Shown here: in pieces, positions 54,233 through 63,181 of the stretch
How the letters are laid out: the number at the start of each line of letters is the position of its first letter
Position numbering within the stretch: the stretch's first letter is position 1
From: Prolixibacter bellariivorans ATCC BAA-1284
GTDB taxonomy: Bacteria; Bacteroidota; Bacteroidia; Bacteroidales; Prolixibacteraceae
Assembly (NCBI RefSeq): GCF_000621705.1
Contig: NZ_JHXO01000005.1
Location: 248,001 to 312,000, forward strand
Length of the DNA stretch: 64,000 bases
Reading direction: 5' to 3'
Program-made: the position numbers and the translations under genes
The notes under the pieces: model-generated
Database searches by the model: none
The model's input: the letters and a program-made list of their open reading frames with translations, nothing else
Told to the model about the DNA's origin: nothing

Positions 54233-55462
54233 TTATTTGATATATAAATTCGAATCGCCATAGCTGAGGAACCGGTAGTTGCTGTCCAGTGCATGTTGGT
54301 AGACACGCTTCCAGTCGTCGCCCAGAAAAGCTGAGATGAGCAGCAACAAGGTGCTTTGCGGCTGGTGGAAGTTGGTAATCATTCCCCTGACGATGCGAAA
54401 CTCGTATCCCGGCAGGATAATAATCTGTGTGGCCGTATTCAGTTTATCCATGTTGTTGCTAGCGAGGTAGTCAATCACTGCTGACAAGGCCTCTTCGGGC
54501 GAGGGAAGATGATTTTCTTCCTGATAAGGTTCCCATTGGGCTACCAGTAATTCCTTTTCACTCAGGTCCGGATTTTCTGTCAGTTTTTTCCCAATCCAGT
54601 ACAGACTCTCCAGTGTGCGGATGGAAGTGGTTCCTACGGCAATTACCGAGTCCAGTTTATCACGAAGTTTCTCAATGAACGTTTTCTCGACCAGGATATG
54701 CTCCGTATGCATTTCGTGACCTCCGATGGTGTCCGATTTGACTGGTTGAAAGGTGCCGGCACCGACATGAAGCGTAAGCTCGGCCCGTTCGATATTTTTT
54801 CCCGATAGCGAATCGAATACTCTTTCGGTGAAGTGCAAACCTGCTGTTGGCGCAGCAACCGAGCCTTTGATACGGGAATAAACCGTTTGGTAACGGGTCA
54901 GGTCGCTCTCTTCCGATTCACGGTGCAGGTAGGGAGGAATGGGAATATTTCCGGTAGCTTCCAGTAATTCTGAGAAAGTGAAGGTCAGGTTATCCCATGA
55001 AAATTCAATTTCCTGCGCATTGCCTGCCTCGCCAATTCTTTCGGCGCGGAATTTTACCGGTTGGTTATCCAGTTCCAGTGTCTCTTCCAGTATTTCTCCC
55101 TTCCACTTCTTCAGGTTGCCCACAATGCACTTCCAACGGCATCGCTCTGTTTGCGTAAAGGAAAGCGCATAATCAGCAGGCGTGGTGGGTTCCAGGCAAA
55201 ATATCTCGATACGGGCGCCGGTCTGTTTTCGGAAATGCAATCGCGCGCGGATGACCCGGGTGTTGTTGAATACCAACAGCGAATTTTCCGGTAAATGGGC
55301 CGAAAGATTACGGAAAGTGTCATCCGAGATTTCTCCCCTGTTCCAAATGAGCAATTGCGATTGATCGCGTTCTTCCAACGGATATTTGGCAATGCGTTCG
55401 TCGGGTAACTCGTAGGTGAACTCCTGTACGGAGATATTTTGAAGATTCTTTGCCTGAACCAT
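54233..55462 (-). CDS. queA: S-adenosylmethionine:tRNA ribosyltransferase-isomerase
   Basis: QueA moves the ribosyl part of SAM onto preQ1 in tRNA to make epoxyqueuosine. The 409-residue protein has FTYELPDERIAKYPLEERDQ, LLVFNNTRVIRARL, AAPTAGLHFTERVFDSL, LHVGAGTFQPVK and FLSYGDSNLYIK, all family blocks, and is longer than the Escherichia coli form as is usual for Bacteroidota. The start gives MVQAKNLQNISVQEFTYEL. It is 39 bp downstream of the Wzi-like gene. Confidence 0.95.
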   Translation of the reverse strand: MVQAKNLQNISVQEFTYELPDERIAKYPLEERDQSQLLIWNRGEISDDTFRNLSAHLPENSLLVFNNTRVIRARLHFRKQTGARIEIFCLEPTTPADYALSFTQTERCRWKCIVGNLKKWKGEILEETLELDNQPVKFRAERIGEAGNAQEIEFSWDNLTFTFSELLEATGNIPIPPYLHRESEESDLTRYQTVYSRIKGSVAAPTAGLHFTERVFDSLSGKNIERAELTLHVGAGTFQPVKSDTIGGHEMHTEHILVEKTFIEKLRDKLDSVIAVGTTSIRTLESLYWIGKKLTENPDLSEKELLVAQWEPYQEENHLPSPEEALSAVIDYLASNNMDKLNTATQIIILPGYEFRIVRGMITNFHQPQSTLLLLISAFLGDDWKRVYQHALDSNYRFLSYGDSNLYIK

Positions 55463-55501
55463 AAAAACGGGAAATCCTGATTTAGGTGAATGATTGAACG
55501 A

Positions 55502-56914
55502 TTAGAATGAGAAGTGAATTCCGGCAAATGCACCGATTCGGTTTTGAAAACGGTCGCCATAATCGCCAGCCAGACCGAATTTCACATCGAATGGTAATTT
55601 GCTGCTGCGGTACCGGCTTTCCGCCAGAAAAGAGAATTCATTCAACGGCGACGGATAGGGAGCATTATATCGTCCAAAATTGCGTGACCACGATAGCATG
55701 GTTTTCCAGGTAAAATGAGTGCATAGATTTCCTTTCAGCCCAAAATGCTGCATCCACATTCTTGTGCTGCGAAAACCGGTTGAGATTCCTTCGCTGTTGA
55801 TGGAGGGAATGAAGAACGGTGTTCCCATCATGCGGTTCTCGTACACATATCCCGATCTGTAAACGCTGTGATTGAAATAATTGTCTCGTCCACGCCCATG
55901 ACGACGATTCGGATCGGTTGGTGTCGGATCGGGCATTAAATGAAAAGAGCCACTTTGGTTGCGGGTATTCATGTATTCGACGACGGCGTCGGTGAGGAAT
56001 GCTTTTCGGTTGGTGTTGGCATAATGCAGGCCCCACAAACCGTCACGCAGGTTGGCCATTTCCAGGCCGGATCGGTCTTCAAAAGGATGGTTGTAATAGA
56101 ATGCGAGTGACATATTCGCATAGCTCTTCCTGATTTCCAAGCTGTACATCCCAAGTGTATTGCCTTCGGCATTTAAAATGTCGGTTTCCGGGGCAATTGT
56201 GCTTCCAGACATGCCCAGAATGTACCTGAAGTAGTCTTTCATACCAGGCAATTGTCCATAATGGGGGGAAGTACCTCCCCAGAATACGTTGTGGTCCAAT
56301 CCAGCTGTGATGCGCCAGTCTTTAGGTAATTGCGCCCGTAAATAAAGTTTTTTGTGATGGAAATGACTGTCCATTACATAGCGGTCATCGCGAAGGAAAT
56401 TTTCCTGGTATTCGGCCTTAAACGAGAACCAGTTCTTCCAGAAGAAAAACGGAATGAAGCCATCGGTCGAGAGGGTAACTCCCGGCAGCGGGCGTGAATT
56501 ATTGGACCAGTACATGTTGCCATTGGTGGAAGAAAGTCCGGCATCCTGAATTGGTTCCGGTTTGGCACCTGCCCGCAATACCAGCCACTTGTATCGCAAT
56601 CCAGCCCAGTATTGATTGACCTGAAAGTCGGAAGCGCCGGCATAGCCATATACCAAATTGGCTCCGTACATATATCCCCAGGTTTTGGTAGAGTCACGTT
56701 CCAGACTTCTTGTCAGTCCGACTTGCAGCAACTGGTATGTATTGTTCTGCATGGTGAACACCCCATTTTGATTGGCAGTCATCCAAAAGGGTAGGTCGTC
56801 GCCCGAAGAGGCATAACTGCTGAAGGACGTATTAAAATCCGGCGTGAACCCGGTTTTTTGGGCAAATAACACCGAACTAATGCTCAGCAGGATGATGGTG
56901 GCGAAATATTTCAT
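55502..56914 (-). CDS. Capsule assembly protein, Wzi-like outer-membrane barrel
   Basis: A 470-residue outer-membrane barrel with a signal peptide (MKYFATIILLSISSVLFAQ). The pattern SSGDDLPFWMTANQNGVF and VLRAGAKPEPIQDAGLSSTN is characteristic of Bacteroidota Wzi-family proteins, and alternating beta strands continue to the C-terminal Phe (FAGIHFSF). Wzi anchors capsular polysaccharide to the cell surface. It fits the sugar-phosphate transferases and mannose pathway gene to the right. Confidence 0.88.
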   Translation of the reverse strand: MKYFATIILLSISSVLFAQKTGFTPDFNTSFSSYASSGDDLPFWMTANQNGVFTMQNNTYQLLQVGLTRSLERDSTKTWGYMYGANLVYGYAGASDFQVNQYWAGLRYKWLVLRAGAKPEPIQDAGLSSTNGNMYWSNNSRPLPGVTLSTDGFIPFFFWKNWFSFKAEYQENFLRDDRYVMDSHFHHKKLYLRAQLPKDWRITAGLDHNVFWGGTSPHYGQLPGMKDYFRYILGMSGSTIAPETDILNAEGNTLGMYSLEIRKSYANMSLAFYYNHPFEDRSGLEMANLRDGLWGLHYANTNRKAFLTDAVVEYMNTRNQSGSFHLMPDPTPTDPNRRHGRGRDNYFNHSVYRSGYVYENRMMGTPFFIPSINSEGISTGFRSTRMWMQHFGLKGNLCTHFTWKTMLSWSRNFGRYNAPYPSPLNEFSFLAESRYRSSKLPFDVKFGLAGDYGDRFQNRIGAFAGIHFSF

Positions 56915-57085
56915 TAAAAATGAGTGTTAAGTGTTATGTTTTAAGTTTTAAGAGAAGGGGGCAATGCTCCTCGATTATTGCTTTGAGGTTTTGTTTTGAG
57001 ATGCCTCGATTTTCTTTATCATTTTCATGAATAAGATTTTAGATGATAGACTCCAGATATTAGATGAGAAACATTGGACAAAGTA

Positions 57086-57439
57086 TCATAATTGTTGTTT
57101 CAGTCTTTCGATTAAGCCATGAAGCATGGAAGAAATTTCATTTAACTCCTTAATCATTTCAGTGACCGTTTTTGAAGAATGATTGTTCAACTTTTCAACA
57201 AGCATAAGTTGCGTACGTAATTCTGCCGATGAACCTTTGGCTATATGCAAAAAACGAATAAAATCCTTGTTGGAACTCCGTTCTGCACCTTCAGCAATGT
57301 TACTGGGAATGGAAAGGGATGAGCGAAGAATTTGTTCACGCAGTGCGTAAATTGGATACTTTTCAAATTCCAGATAAATCCTCAATGTTAAATTGAAGCT
57401 GCGTTTCCAAACTTCCAGTTTATCGAATGCATGTGGCAT
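57086..57439 (-). CDS. Four-helix-bundle protein (23S rRNA intervening-sequence type)
   Basis: A 117-residue helical protein: FDKLEVWKRSFNLTLRIYL, ALREQILRSSLSIPSNIAEG, RFLHIAKGSSAELRTQLMLV. These are the blocks of the TIGR02436-type four-helix bundle encoded in 23S rRNA intervening sequences and also found free in Bacteroidota genomes. Here it is a free gene, directly downstream of rnpB. Role unknown. Confidence 0.9.
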   Translation of the reverse strand: MPHAFDKLEVWKRSFNLTLRIYLEFEKYPIYALREQILRSSLSIPSNIAEGAERSSNKDFIRFLHIAKGSSAELRTQLMLVEKLNNHSSKTVTEMIKELNEISSMLHGLIERLKQQL

Positions 57440-57488
57440 GAACTGTCTTTTTTCTTTCCTCAGGTGTCTGTTGTCTAATAAATAAAAA

Positions 57489-57885
57489 ATCGCAGACCTG
57501 TAAGCCGGGTTCTGTACCTTACCGAAGCAAGGCTTCTATCATTTATCTGGGACTACCGTCACCGGCAGCCTCGAGCAGCCTACCCCCTGCGATATCCGGC
57601 GAACCGGAACCAGCGCGGGCCGCACTGTGTCCTTGTGGACTCACAGTATATTTGGCCTTACAACCCATGAGGCGTACGGCTACCTGTGTTGCCACAGATA
57701 CCGGTGGGCTTTTACCCCGCCTTTTCACCCTTACTGTTTCGAACCGAAATCCGGAACAGCGGTTATTTTCTGTTACACTGCTGCAAGCTTACACCCGCCT
57801 TCCCGTTAGGAAGCATGGCGCCCTGTGTTGCCCGGACTTTCCTCATTCCCCGAAAGGAACGCGATAGAACGGTCTGCGACGGGGC
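57489..57885 (-). ncRNA. rnpB: RNase P RNA (type A)
   Basis: The catalytic RNA of RNase P, which cuts the 5' leader of tRNA precursors. On the minus strand it begins at P1 (TCGCAGACCG) and contains GAGGAAAGTCCGGGC (P4 5' half), the TAAGGGTGAAAAGG region, the conserved ACAGAACCCGGCTTAC (P4 3' half), and ends with AGGTCTGCGA, which pairs with the start. A T run follows immediately. The length near 397 nt suits bacterial type A RNA. No genes lie inside; the open frames here are shadows. Confidence 0.95.
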
Positions 57886-58200
57886 GAAAATACTGAATTA
57901 TTTCGAGAACTGTATAGGAGAGGGAGAAGTTGAGATTGGGAGAAACGGAGAGCTAACGGGAAATTTTGAGTGCTGAATTATCCATTTTGCATTATGGAGT
58001 CTAGCTGGAATTCATTTTAGTGAGTTCGCTTCAGCACAAATTGCGCAAAAAAGTTCTTCATTCCCAGGTTTACACATAACATCGAAGTGCCAAACAACCG
58101 GGTTTGCGTAAACTGAGGTCGTCAAAAAAATGACTGCAAAGAAGTCAAAATTACGTTACCCGTGTTTTGACTGTAATTCAACATTCAAAATTTCTCGTAT
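57886..58200. other. Intergenic stretch right of rnpB
   Basis: No gene is seen; a purine-rich phrase (GGGAGAAACGGAGAG, 57936-57952) recurs loosely at 62640-62670. It should hold the rnpB promoter. Confidence 0.35.
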
Positions 58201-59286
58201 TCATCGTTTCAGGTTCACCATGGTGGCACCGAATCCGTATTCCTGGAAAGAGGCATCCTGAAAGGAGTATTTACGGTACTTACGTTGCAACTCGCGGCGC
58301 AATTCGTTCTTCAGTACGCCATTGCCCACTCCATGGATAAAAACAATCTTTTTAACGCCTAAATCAATGGCTTTGGCCATCTCTTCCCGGAAGGTATCCA
58401 TCTGTACCTTCAGCATATCGGCGTTTGACAGACCACTGATATTGTCGAGCAGTTCCTGGATATGTAAATCGATTTCCACCAGATCCTGATTCGGCAGACT
58501 TACTGGTTGCATCTTCTTTTGGGCCGGTTTTTCTTTTTCCCTGACTATTTTCTTGAATTCCTTGTCGGATAACTTTTCAAGCTCGGCTGTGAGCGGGTCG
58601 GTTACCAGTGAGAAAGTCATGGCGGGGTTCCGGAAGTAGTCGTTTTTTGAAAAGGAGTTCTGTTTGTAAAACTTTACCGGGTTGAGGGTAATTTCCTTTT
58701 GTACCGGCGCTTCCATCGATGTCGCATGTTTCCGGAAGTAAAGCAGTTGGAAACAGAAAGCCGGAAGGTCACTTAAATCGGCCTGCGTAAGTTGTTCCAG
58801 CTGAATGCGGGTATTGGGCTCGAGGGTACCACTGTCGCGGGTTTCGTAATTTTGGTCGCGACGATAGGCAAATTGGTACAAAACGGAGTAATTGCAATCA
58901 TTGATCAGATAAAGCGTAATACCTGCCCCTACTGCGTTGTTGGCATCTTCGGGTACTACAGCGAATATAAAGTGTGGCTGATCATTTCCTTCCACCTGGT
59001 TGATTTCGGCGAACCCAACGAATTCCGGTTCGATTTCTTCCTCCTCTTCTTCGGGAGTTGCTTTCGTTGCTTTGGTCGTCTCGACTGCCGTATTCTTTTC
59101 GGAAGCCTCGTCGGGTATTCCGTAGGTGTCGCCGCCGCTCACTACAACCAGTTCGGTCACCAGGGTTGGTAACTCAAAGCCGTCTTCCGTTTCCACATTC
59201 ACCATGTTGGGGTTGATAATGGATGTTACCTTACCGCCGCCTACATCGTTTAAAAACCGTACGCGGTCTCCTATCTTGATTTGCAT
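58201..59286 (-). CDS. DUF2027 and Smr domain protein
   Basis: A 361-residue protein. The N-terminal KOW-like part (KIGDRVRFLNDVGGGKVTSI) opens the DUF2027 domain, followed by an acidic linker of ETTKATKATPEEEEEEIEP type, a beta-rich middle domain, and a C-terminal Smr nuclease domain (EIDLHIQELLDNISGLSNAD, KKIVFIHGVGNGVLKNELRR). This is the standard architecture of MutS2-independent Smr proteins in Bacteroidota. Smr domains cut or bind branched DNA or stalled mRNA; the role here is not known. Confidence 0.92.
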   Translation of the reverse strand: MQIKIGDRVRFLNDVGGGKVTSIINPNMVNVETEDGFELPTLVTELVVVSGGDTYGIPDEASEKNTAVETTKATKATPEEEEEEIEPEFVGFAEINQVEGNDQPHFIFAVVPEDANNAVGAGITLYLINDCNYSVLYQFAYRRDQNYETRDSGTLEPNTRIQLEQLTQADLSDLPAFCFQLLYFRKHATSMEAPVQKEITLNPVKFYKQNSFSKNDYFRNPAMTFSLVTDPLTAELEKLSDKEFKKIVREKEKPAQKKMQPVSLPNQDLVEIDLHIQELLDNISGLSNADMLKVQMDTFREEMAKAIDLGVKKIVFIHGVGNGVLKNELRRELQRKYRKYSFQDASFQEYGFGATMVNLKR

Positions 59287-59487
59287 GTTACTGTCTGTTT
59301 TTTGTTCTCGCGAAGGTAATAAAAAAGATAGCAGACCCCAGACGTTAGATGGGGCTCATTGTTTCTGTGGTTTCTGTTATTAAAAAAGTTTCTGTTGTTA
59401 GGAGAGTTTTAAGTGTTAAGAGTGGTTTTAGGTTGTATCTGTTGTTGTAATGTTTAAGGTCTGGATGCGAGGTTGTATATTGATCAG

Positions 59488-59525
59488 AAAAGCAAAGCCG
59501 GGCTATTCGAACCCAGCTTTGCTTT
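59488..59525 (-). terminator. Terminator between sugar transferase and DUF2027 gene
   Basis: AAAAGCAAAGC and GCTTTGCTTTT form a perfect long stem, with CCGGGCTATTCGAACCCA between. The flanks are T/A-rich on both sides, so it can work on either strand; here it ends the minus-strand gene at 59573. Confidence 0.8.
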
Positions 59526-59572
59526 TGAAATATCTAATGTCTTTATTCTATAGTCTGTCTAAATGTCTGTTC

Positions 59573-60667
59573 TCAATCCGGATAAGTACGTAAAGCGGTC
59601 TCGCGGATTTTTTTGCGGCGCAACAGGTACGACGGGAGACTGGACATTAGAACGGCCAACGGGGCAATAATCATAAATGCTTTTCCTACCGGGACGTTTT
59701 GTAACGAGATGCTTAAAACAATGAATCCCAGGTTAACCGTCAGAATTGTTAATGTAGCCTGCAGGTGACTCATACCTAAATCGAGGAGCTTGTGATGAAT
59801 GTGGTTCCGGTCGGCCGTGAAAGGCGAAGTACCGCGAAGAATGCGCAATACGAATACCCGCAGCGTATCGATCAACGGGATAATCATGATTCCGATGGAA
59901 ACAGCCGGCGCCCCCCTGAAGGCATGGATTCCGGATAACCCGATATTAAATTCGTTGAACTGGATAACCAGAACCGACATAATCATTCCCAGAATGAGAG
60001 AACCCGTGTCCCCCATAAATATCTTATTCTCTTTTCCGAATACGTTGAACCAGAAGAAGGAGGTCAGCGATCCGGCCAGCGCAAAAGCGGTTATCGCGTA
60101 GGCATAATGGCCGGTAGCAAAAAACCAGCCGCCAAATGTTGCCGACGTCAGGATGGTGATTCCCGAAGCCAGTCCATCGATGCCGTCAATCAGATTGAGC
60201 GCGTTAATCAGGACAATCATGACAAATAATGTCAGGGGTACACTTACCAGGAACGGGATTTCATAGATGCTTAGAAATCCGTGCAAACTGGTGAACCGGA
60301 TATTGCCCAGAATGATCACGATGAGTGCAGCTAAAACCTGGCCAAGCAGTTTTTTCTTTGGCGCCATTTCAACAATATCATCCTTCAAACCAATGAACAG
60401 CATAATGGTTAATGCCGCAATGATGTACTTGATTTCGGAAAACATAAAACCGTTGCTGCCGATAATCATGCTAATGATAAAACCGACATAAATGGCAACG
60501 CCACCCAATGTGGGAACAATCGTCGTCGCAGCGGAGCGATGATTGGGTTCGTCATAGAGGTGCTTCAATCGGGCTACCTTAATTAAGGTCGGAATGGAAA
60601 AATAGGTTAATCCGGCGGCCATGATGAAGGTGACAAACAAATAAATGACTTCCTTCAATGTATTCAT
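59573..60667 (-). CDS. WecA/MraY-family phospho-sugar transferase (copy 1)
   Basis: A 364-residue polytopic transferase that links a sugar phosphate to undecaprenyl phosphate. The conserved blocks are DEPNHRSAATTIVPTLGG, the metal motif LNLIDGIDGLASG, the second loop IFMGDTGSLILGM, and the His-rich DRNHIHHKLLDLGMSH. The last motif places it near WecA/TagO, using GlcNAc-type donors. It begins an exopolysaccharide segment with the copy at 61066 and the mannose enzyme to the right. Confidence 0.92.
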   Translation of the reverse strand: MNTLKEVIYLFVTFIMAAGLTYFSIPTLIKVARLKHLYDEPNHRSAATTIVPTLGGVAIYVGFIISMIIGSNGFMFSEIKYIIAALTIMLFIGLKDDIVEMAPKKKLLGQVLAALIVIILGNIRFTSLHGFLSIYEIPFLVSVPLTLFVMIVLINALNLIDGIDGLASGITILTSATFGGWFFATGHYAYAITAFALAGSLTSFFWFNVFGKENKIFMGDTGSLILGMIMSVLVIQFNEFNIGLSGIHAFRGAPAVSIGIMIIPLIDTLRVFVLRILRGTSPFTADRNHIHHKLLDLGMSHLQATLTILTVNLGFIVLSISLQNVPVGKAFMIIAPLAVLMSSLPSYLLRRKKIRETALRTYPD

Positions 60668-61065
60668 TTTTTGAGGTTAAATATTATTATAATAAGAACT
60701 GTTGGTGTCTGTCTTAATTATAATCTGTGCAAAGTTAAATGAATATTTTTGTAAACAAAATAATTCTGCAGCATATTTTGGGGCTTCGATGCTTGATTTA
60801 TAGCTGATTGCTGCTGGAATTGTTTCAAATTAATTTTTGTGGTTAAAAATGTTTCTGTTGTTTCTATTGTTGGAAAAATGTTAAAGTTGAAGGATATTAG
60901 ATGCCAGAAGTCAGATTTTGAATTTTTTCATTGTTCAATTTTCACTGGTGATTTTCTTTAACCTTTTTGATGTTTGTGTTCACCCTAGGGAGCGACTGGC
61001 GATTGATACACAAAAAGCCCTTCATTTGTGAGAGGAGAGCTTTTCTAAATATCATTAAATCTTTT
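60668..61065. other. Spacer between the two sugar transferases
   Basis: About 400 bp of AT-rich DNA. No gene. It carries one copy of the ATATTAGATGCCAGA phrase (60894-60920) and ends with the weak hairpin at 61011-61046. Confidence 0.4.
61011..61046 (-). terminator. Weak terminator-like hairpin
   Basis: On the minus strand AAAAGC and GCTTTTT pair across a 24-base loop, just behind the copy 2 transferase stop. Stem GC content is low. Confidence 0.4.
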
Positions 61066-62277
61066 TTACCAGAAACTAATCTTATCGAGTTGGCTCAATG
61101 CTCTGACGAGTCCGCGTCGCACAGGAGCAGGTTTCTTATCCTGCCTTTCCAGACTAGGCATATCAATCAGGCGTTCGTTGTGGCGGGGGATTAATATCTG
61201 CTGGAAGGGGTCATCCTTGCGGATGAGCTGTTTTACCTGGAGGTGTCGTCCCAGTAGCATAACCGAGCCCATGGCAAAAACAAAATTCACTGCCATCAAT
61301 CCCCATATTCCGATTCCCTGAAGCAAAAATACCGGAACCAGATAAACTGCTGTAACAGCCATCAGGGTGAGGGTGGCTTGTTTGTGTGACATGCCCATTG
61401 CCAGTAACCTATGATGAATGTGATTTTTGTCGGGTGAAAATGGTGAGCGTCGCTGGTAGATTCGAATGGCAAATACCCGAATGGTATCGAACAACGGGTA
61501 GATAAGGATGCCAAATGAAACCGCCGGAGCCGAAGCAATGGCAAATGGGCGGGTCTGTATGATGTTCAGTTCGTTGAACTGAATCACCAGCACCGACATG
61601 ATGGTCCCGAGAATGAGAGAACCGGTATCGCCCATGAATATCTTATTTTTCTTACCATAGACATTGAACCAGAAGAATCCGCTTAAGGCACCGATAAGGG
61701 AGAAGGACAGGATGGTGTATTCTATGTTTCCTGCCAGGTAGAACCATACGCCCAATACCCCGGCTGCAATGATACTGATGCCGGAAGCGAGGCCGTCGAT
61801 GCCATCAATCAGGTTGAACGAGTTGATGAACACGATCATCACAAAACCGGAAAGTAACAGACTAACGGTATAACTTATCTCGTGAATTCCCATGAATCCA
61901 TGAAGATTGGTAAAACGGATATCCGCCAAAACAATCAGCATGAAGGCTGACGTCATCTGCGCTACCAGCTTTTTCCAGGGCGACACATTCAGGATATCGT
62001 CTTTCAAACCCACAAAAAACATGATGATAACTGCTGCAATGATGTATTTCAACCCGGGCATTACAAAGCCGTTTCCGGCAATGGTCACACTCAACACAAA
62101 TCCCAGGAAGATGGCAATTCCTCCGAGGGTAGGGACCACCTGTGTAGCAGCTGAACGCCCGTTCGGTTCGTCGAACAGGTGTTTTTGATGGGCGACACTG
62201 ATGATGGTCGGAATGCTCCTGACGGCAATCAGCAGCGAAAGTCCGAAACTCAGTATCACGTAAATGAATTCTGGCAT
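61066..62277 (-). CDS. WecA/MraY-family phospho-sugar transferase (copy 2)
   Basis: A 403-residue paralog of the gene at 59573, with the same blocks: DEPNGRSAATQVVPTLGG, FNLIDGIDGLASG, IFMGDTGSLILGT and DKNHIHHRLLAMGMSH. A C-terminal tail of about 45 residues extends beyond copy 1, basic and Pro-rich (RHNERLIDMPSLERQDKKPA). Two tandem copies suggest either two lipid-linked sugars or recent duplication. The start at 62277 gives MPEFIYVILSFGLSLLI. Confidence 0.92.
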   Translation of the reverse strand: MPEFIYVILSFGLSLLIAVRSIPTIISVAHQKHLFDEPNGRSAATQVVPTLGGIAIFLGFVLSVTIAGNGFVMPGLKYIIAAVIIMFFVGLKDDILNVSPWKKLVAQMTSAFMLIVLADIRFTNLHGFMGIHEISYTVSLLLSGFVMIVFINSFNLIDGIDGLASGISIIAAGVLGVWFYLAGNIEYTILSFSLIGALSGFFWFNVYGKKNKIFMGDTGSLILGTIMSVLVIQFNELNIIQTRPFAIASAPAVSFGILIYPLFDTIRVFAIRIYQRRSPFSPDKNHIHHRLLAMGMSHKQATLTLMAVTAVYLVPVFLLQGIGIWGLMAVNFVFAMGSVMLLGRHLQVKQLIRKDDPFQQILIPRHNERLIDMPSLERQDKKPAPVRRGLVRALSQLDKISFW

Positions 62278-62901
62278 GTCTTCTTTCTAAGTTTGAGGTT
62301 AAATGCAGCACAAATGTAGACAATCTGCTCTATACCCCGTATTACTTCAACTTTAATTCATACTTAACTTTAACGTAGTAGTTGGGTTTTCATTGTGTGC
62401 ATCTCCATAAATGATGCTCCCGGGTTGGAAAAGGTTGCCTGAAGGGACAGAATTTTATGGATTTTTTCACAGATTGACGTTGTTGAGTTTCGACGTTGAT
62501 TATGAGAAGGCGTGTTTGAAATTGAAAATGGATAGTTGAGAATTGAAAATGATTGGTGCTTCGGGGTTGCTTTCGTTGATGGATTAACGCGTATTGCATT
62601 CATTTATAGCCATCGATGATCGTTGCTATGGGGAGCGGGGGAGAAGGAGAGAAACGGAGAATGGGAGAAAGAGTAAAGTGGCCAAGGCGAAGAAAATGGA
62701 GAACGGGAGATGAGGAGAGTGGGTGAAGAGTCGAAAAGTGCATAGAGAATAGGTTTCCGCAGAGAACGCGGAGGATTATCCACGGATGGGAACGGATGTG
62801 GAAGGTCGAAAGGAAGAAATCGGATCTCTTCTTATGTCTTTTTTCTTTCCTAAAACTTATTTATTGGCACTTATAATTGTTTTAATAACTACTCACCCCA
62901 A

Positions 62902-62924
62902 CCCCTCTCTAAAATAAAGAGGGG
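62902..62924. repeat. CCCCTCT/AGAGGGG palindrome
   Basis: An exact 7-bp inverted repeat (62902-62908, 62918-62924) preceded by CACCCCAA, related to the pair at 28476-28533. Confidence 0.45.
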
Positions 62925-63102
62925 CTTTGGCCGGTGATAAAAAGGTAGTCGAAAGTCCGGTGTCAAAAGTTCTTGCTTCTGGCATTTGATTTTTTTTCCA
63001 CGTGGAGCGCACAGGGGACTTTACACCGTTGGTCATAGATTCTATTCGCGGATAAGCCAGGAGTATGTTCGGTGATAAACAGGGATGAGATAAGATAGTT
63101 GA

Positions 63103-63144
63103 ATAAAGAACCGGCTCACCAATGGGGTACATCGATGAGCCGGT
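63103..63144 (-). terminator. Intrinsic terminator of the mannose-1-phosphate guanylyltransferase gene
   Basis: ACCGGCTCA (63110-63118) pairs exactly with TGAGCCGGT (63136-63144); on the minus strand the stem is followed by TCTTTATT. Confidence 0.7.
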
Positions 63145-63181
63145 CAATGATTCTGTTCAATTATGTTTATTTTGTCATTTT

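Larger units (their letters stand above)
62278..63181. other. Gene-free stretch of about 900 bp
   Basis: No gene is supported. It holds a purine-rich run (62630-62830), a CCCCTCT...AGAGGGG palindrome (62902-62924), and the terminator of the mannose enzyme (63110-63144). The open frames on the minus strand are repeat-derived. Confidence 0.5.

Noticed and set aside
57627..57976. Short open frames between 57543 and 57976 on both strands
   Set aside because: They overlap the conserved RNase P RNA and are shadows of its structured sequence.
62370..62603. 77-residue minus-strand frame
   Set aside because: The region is repeat-like intergenic text; translation is low in complexity and without a start signal.
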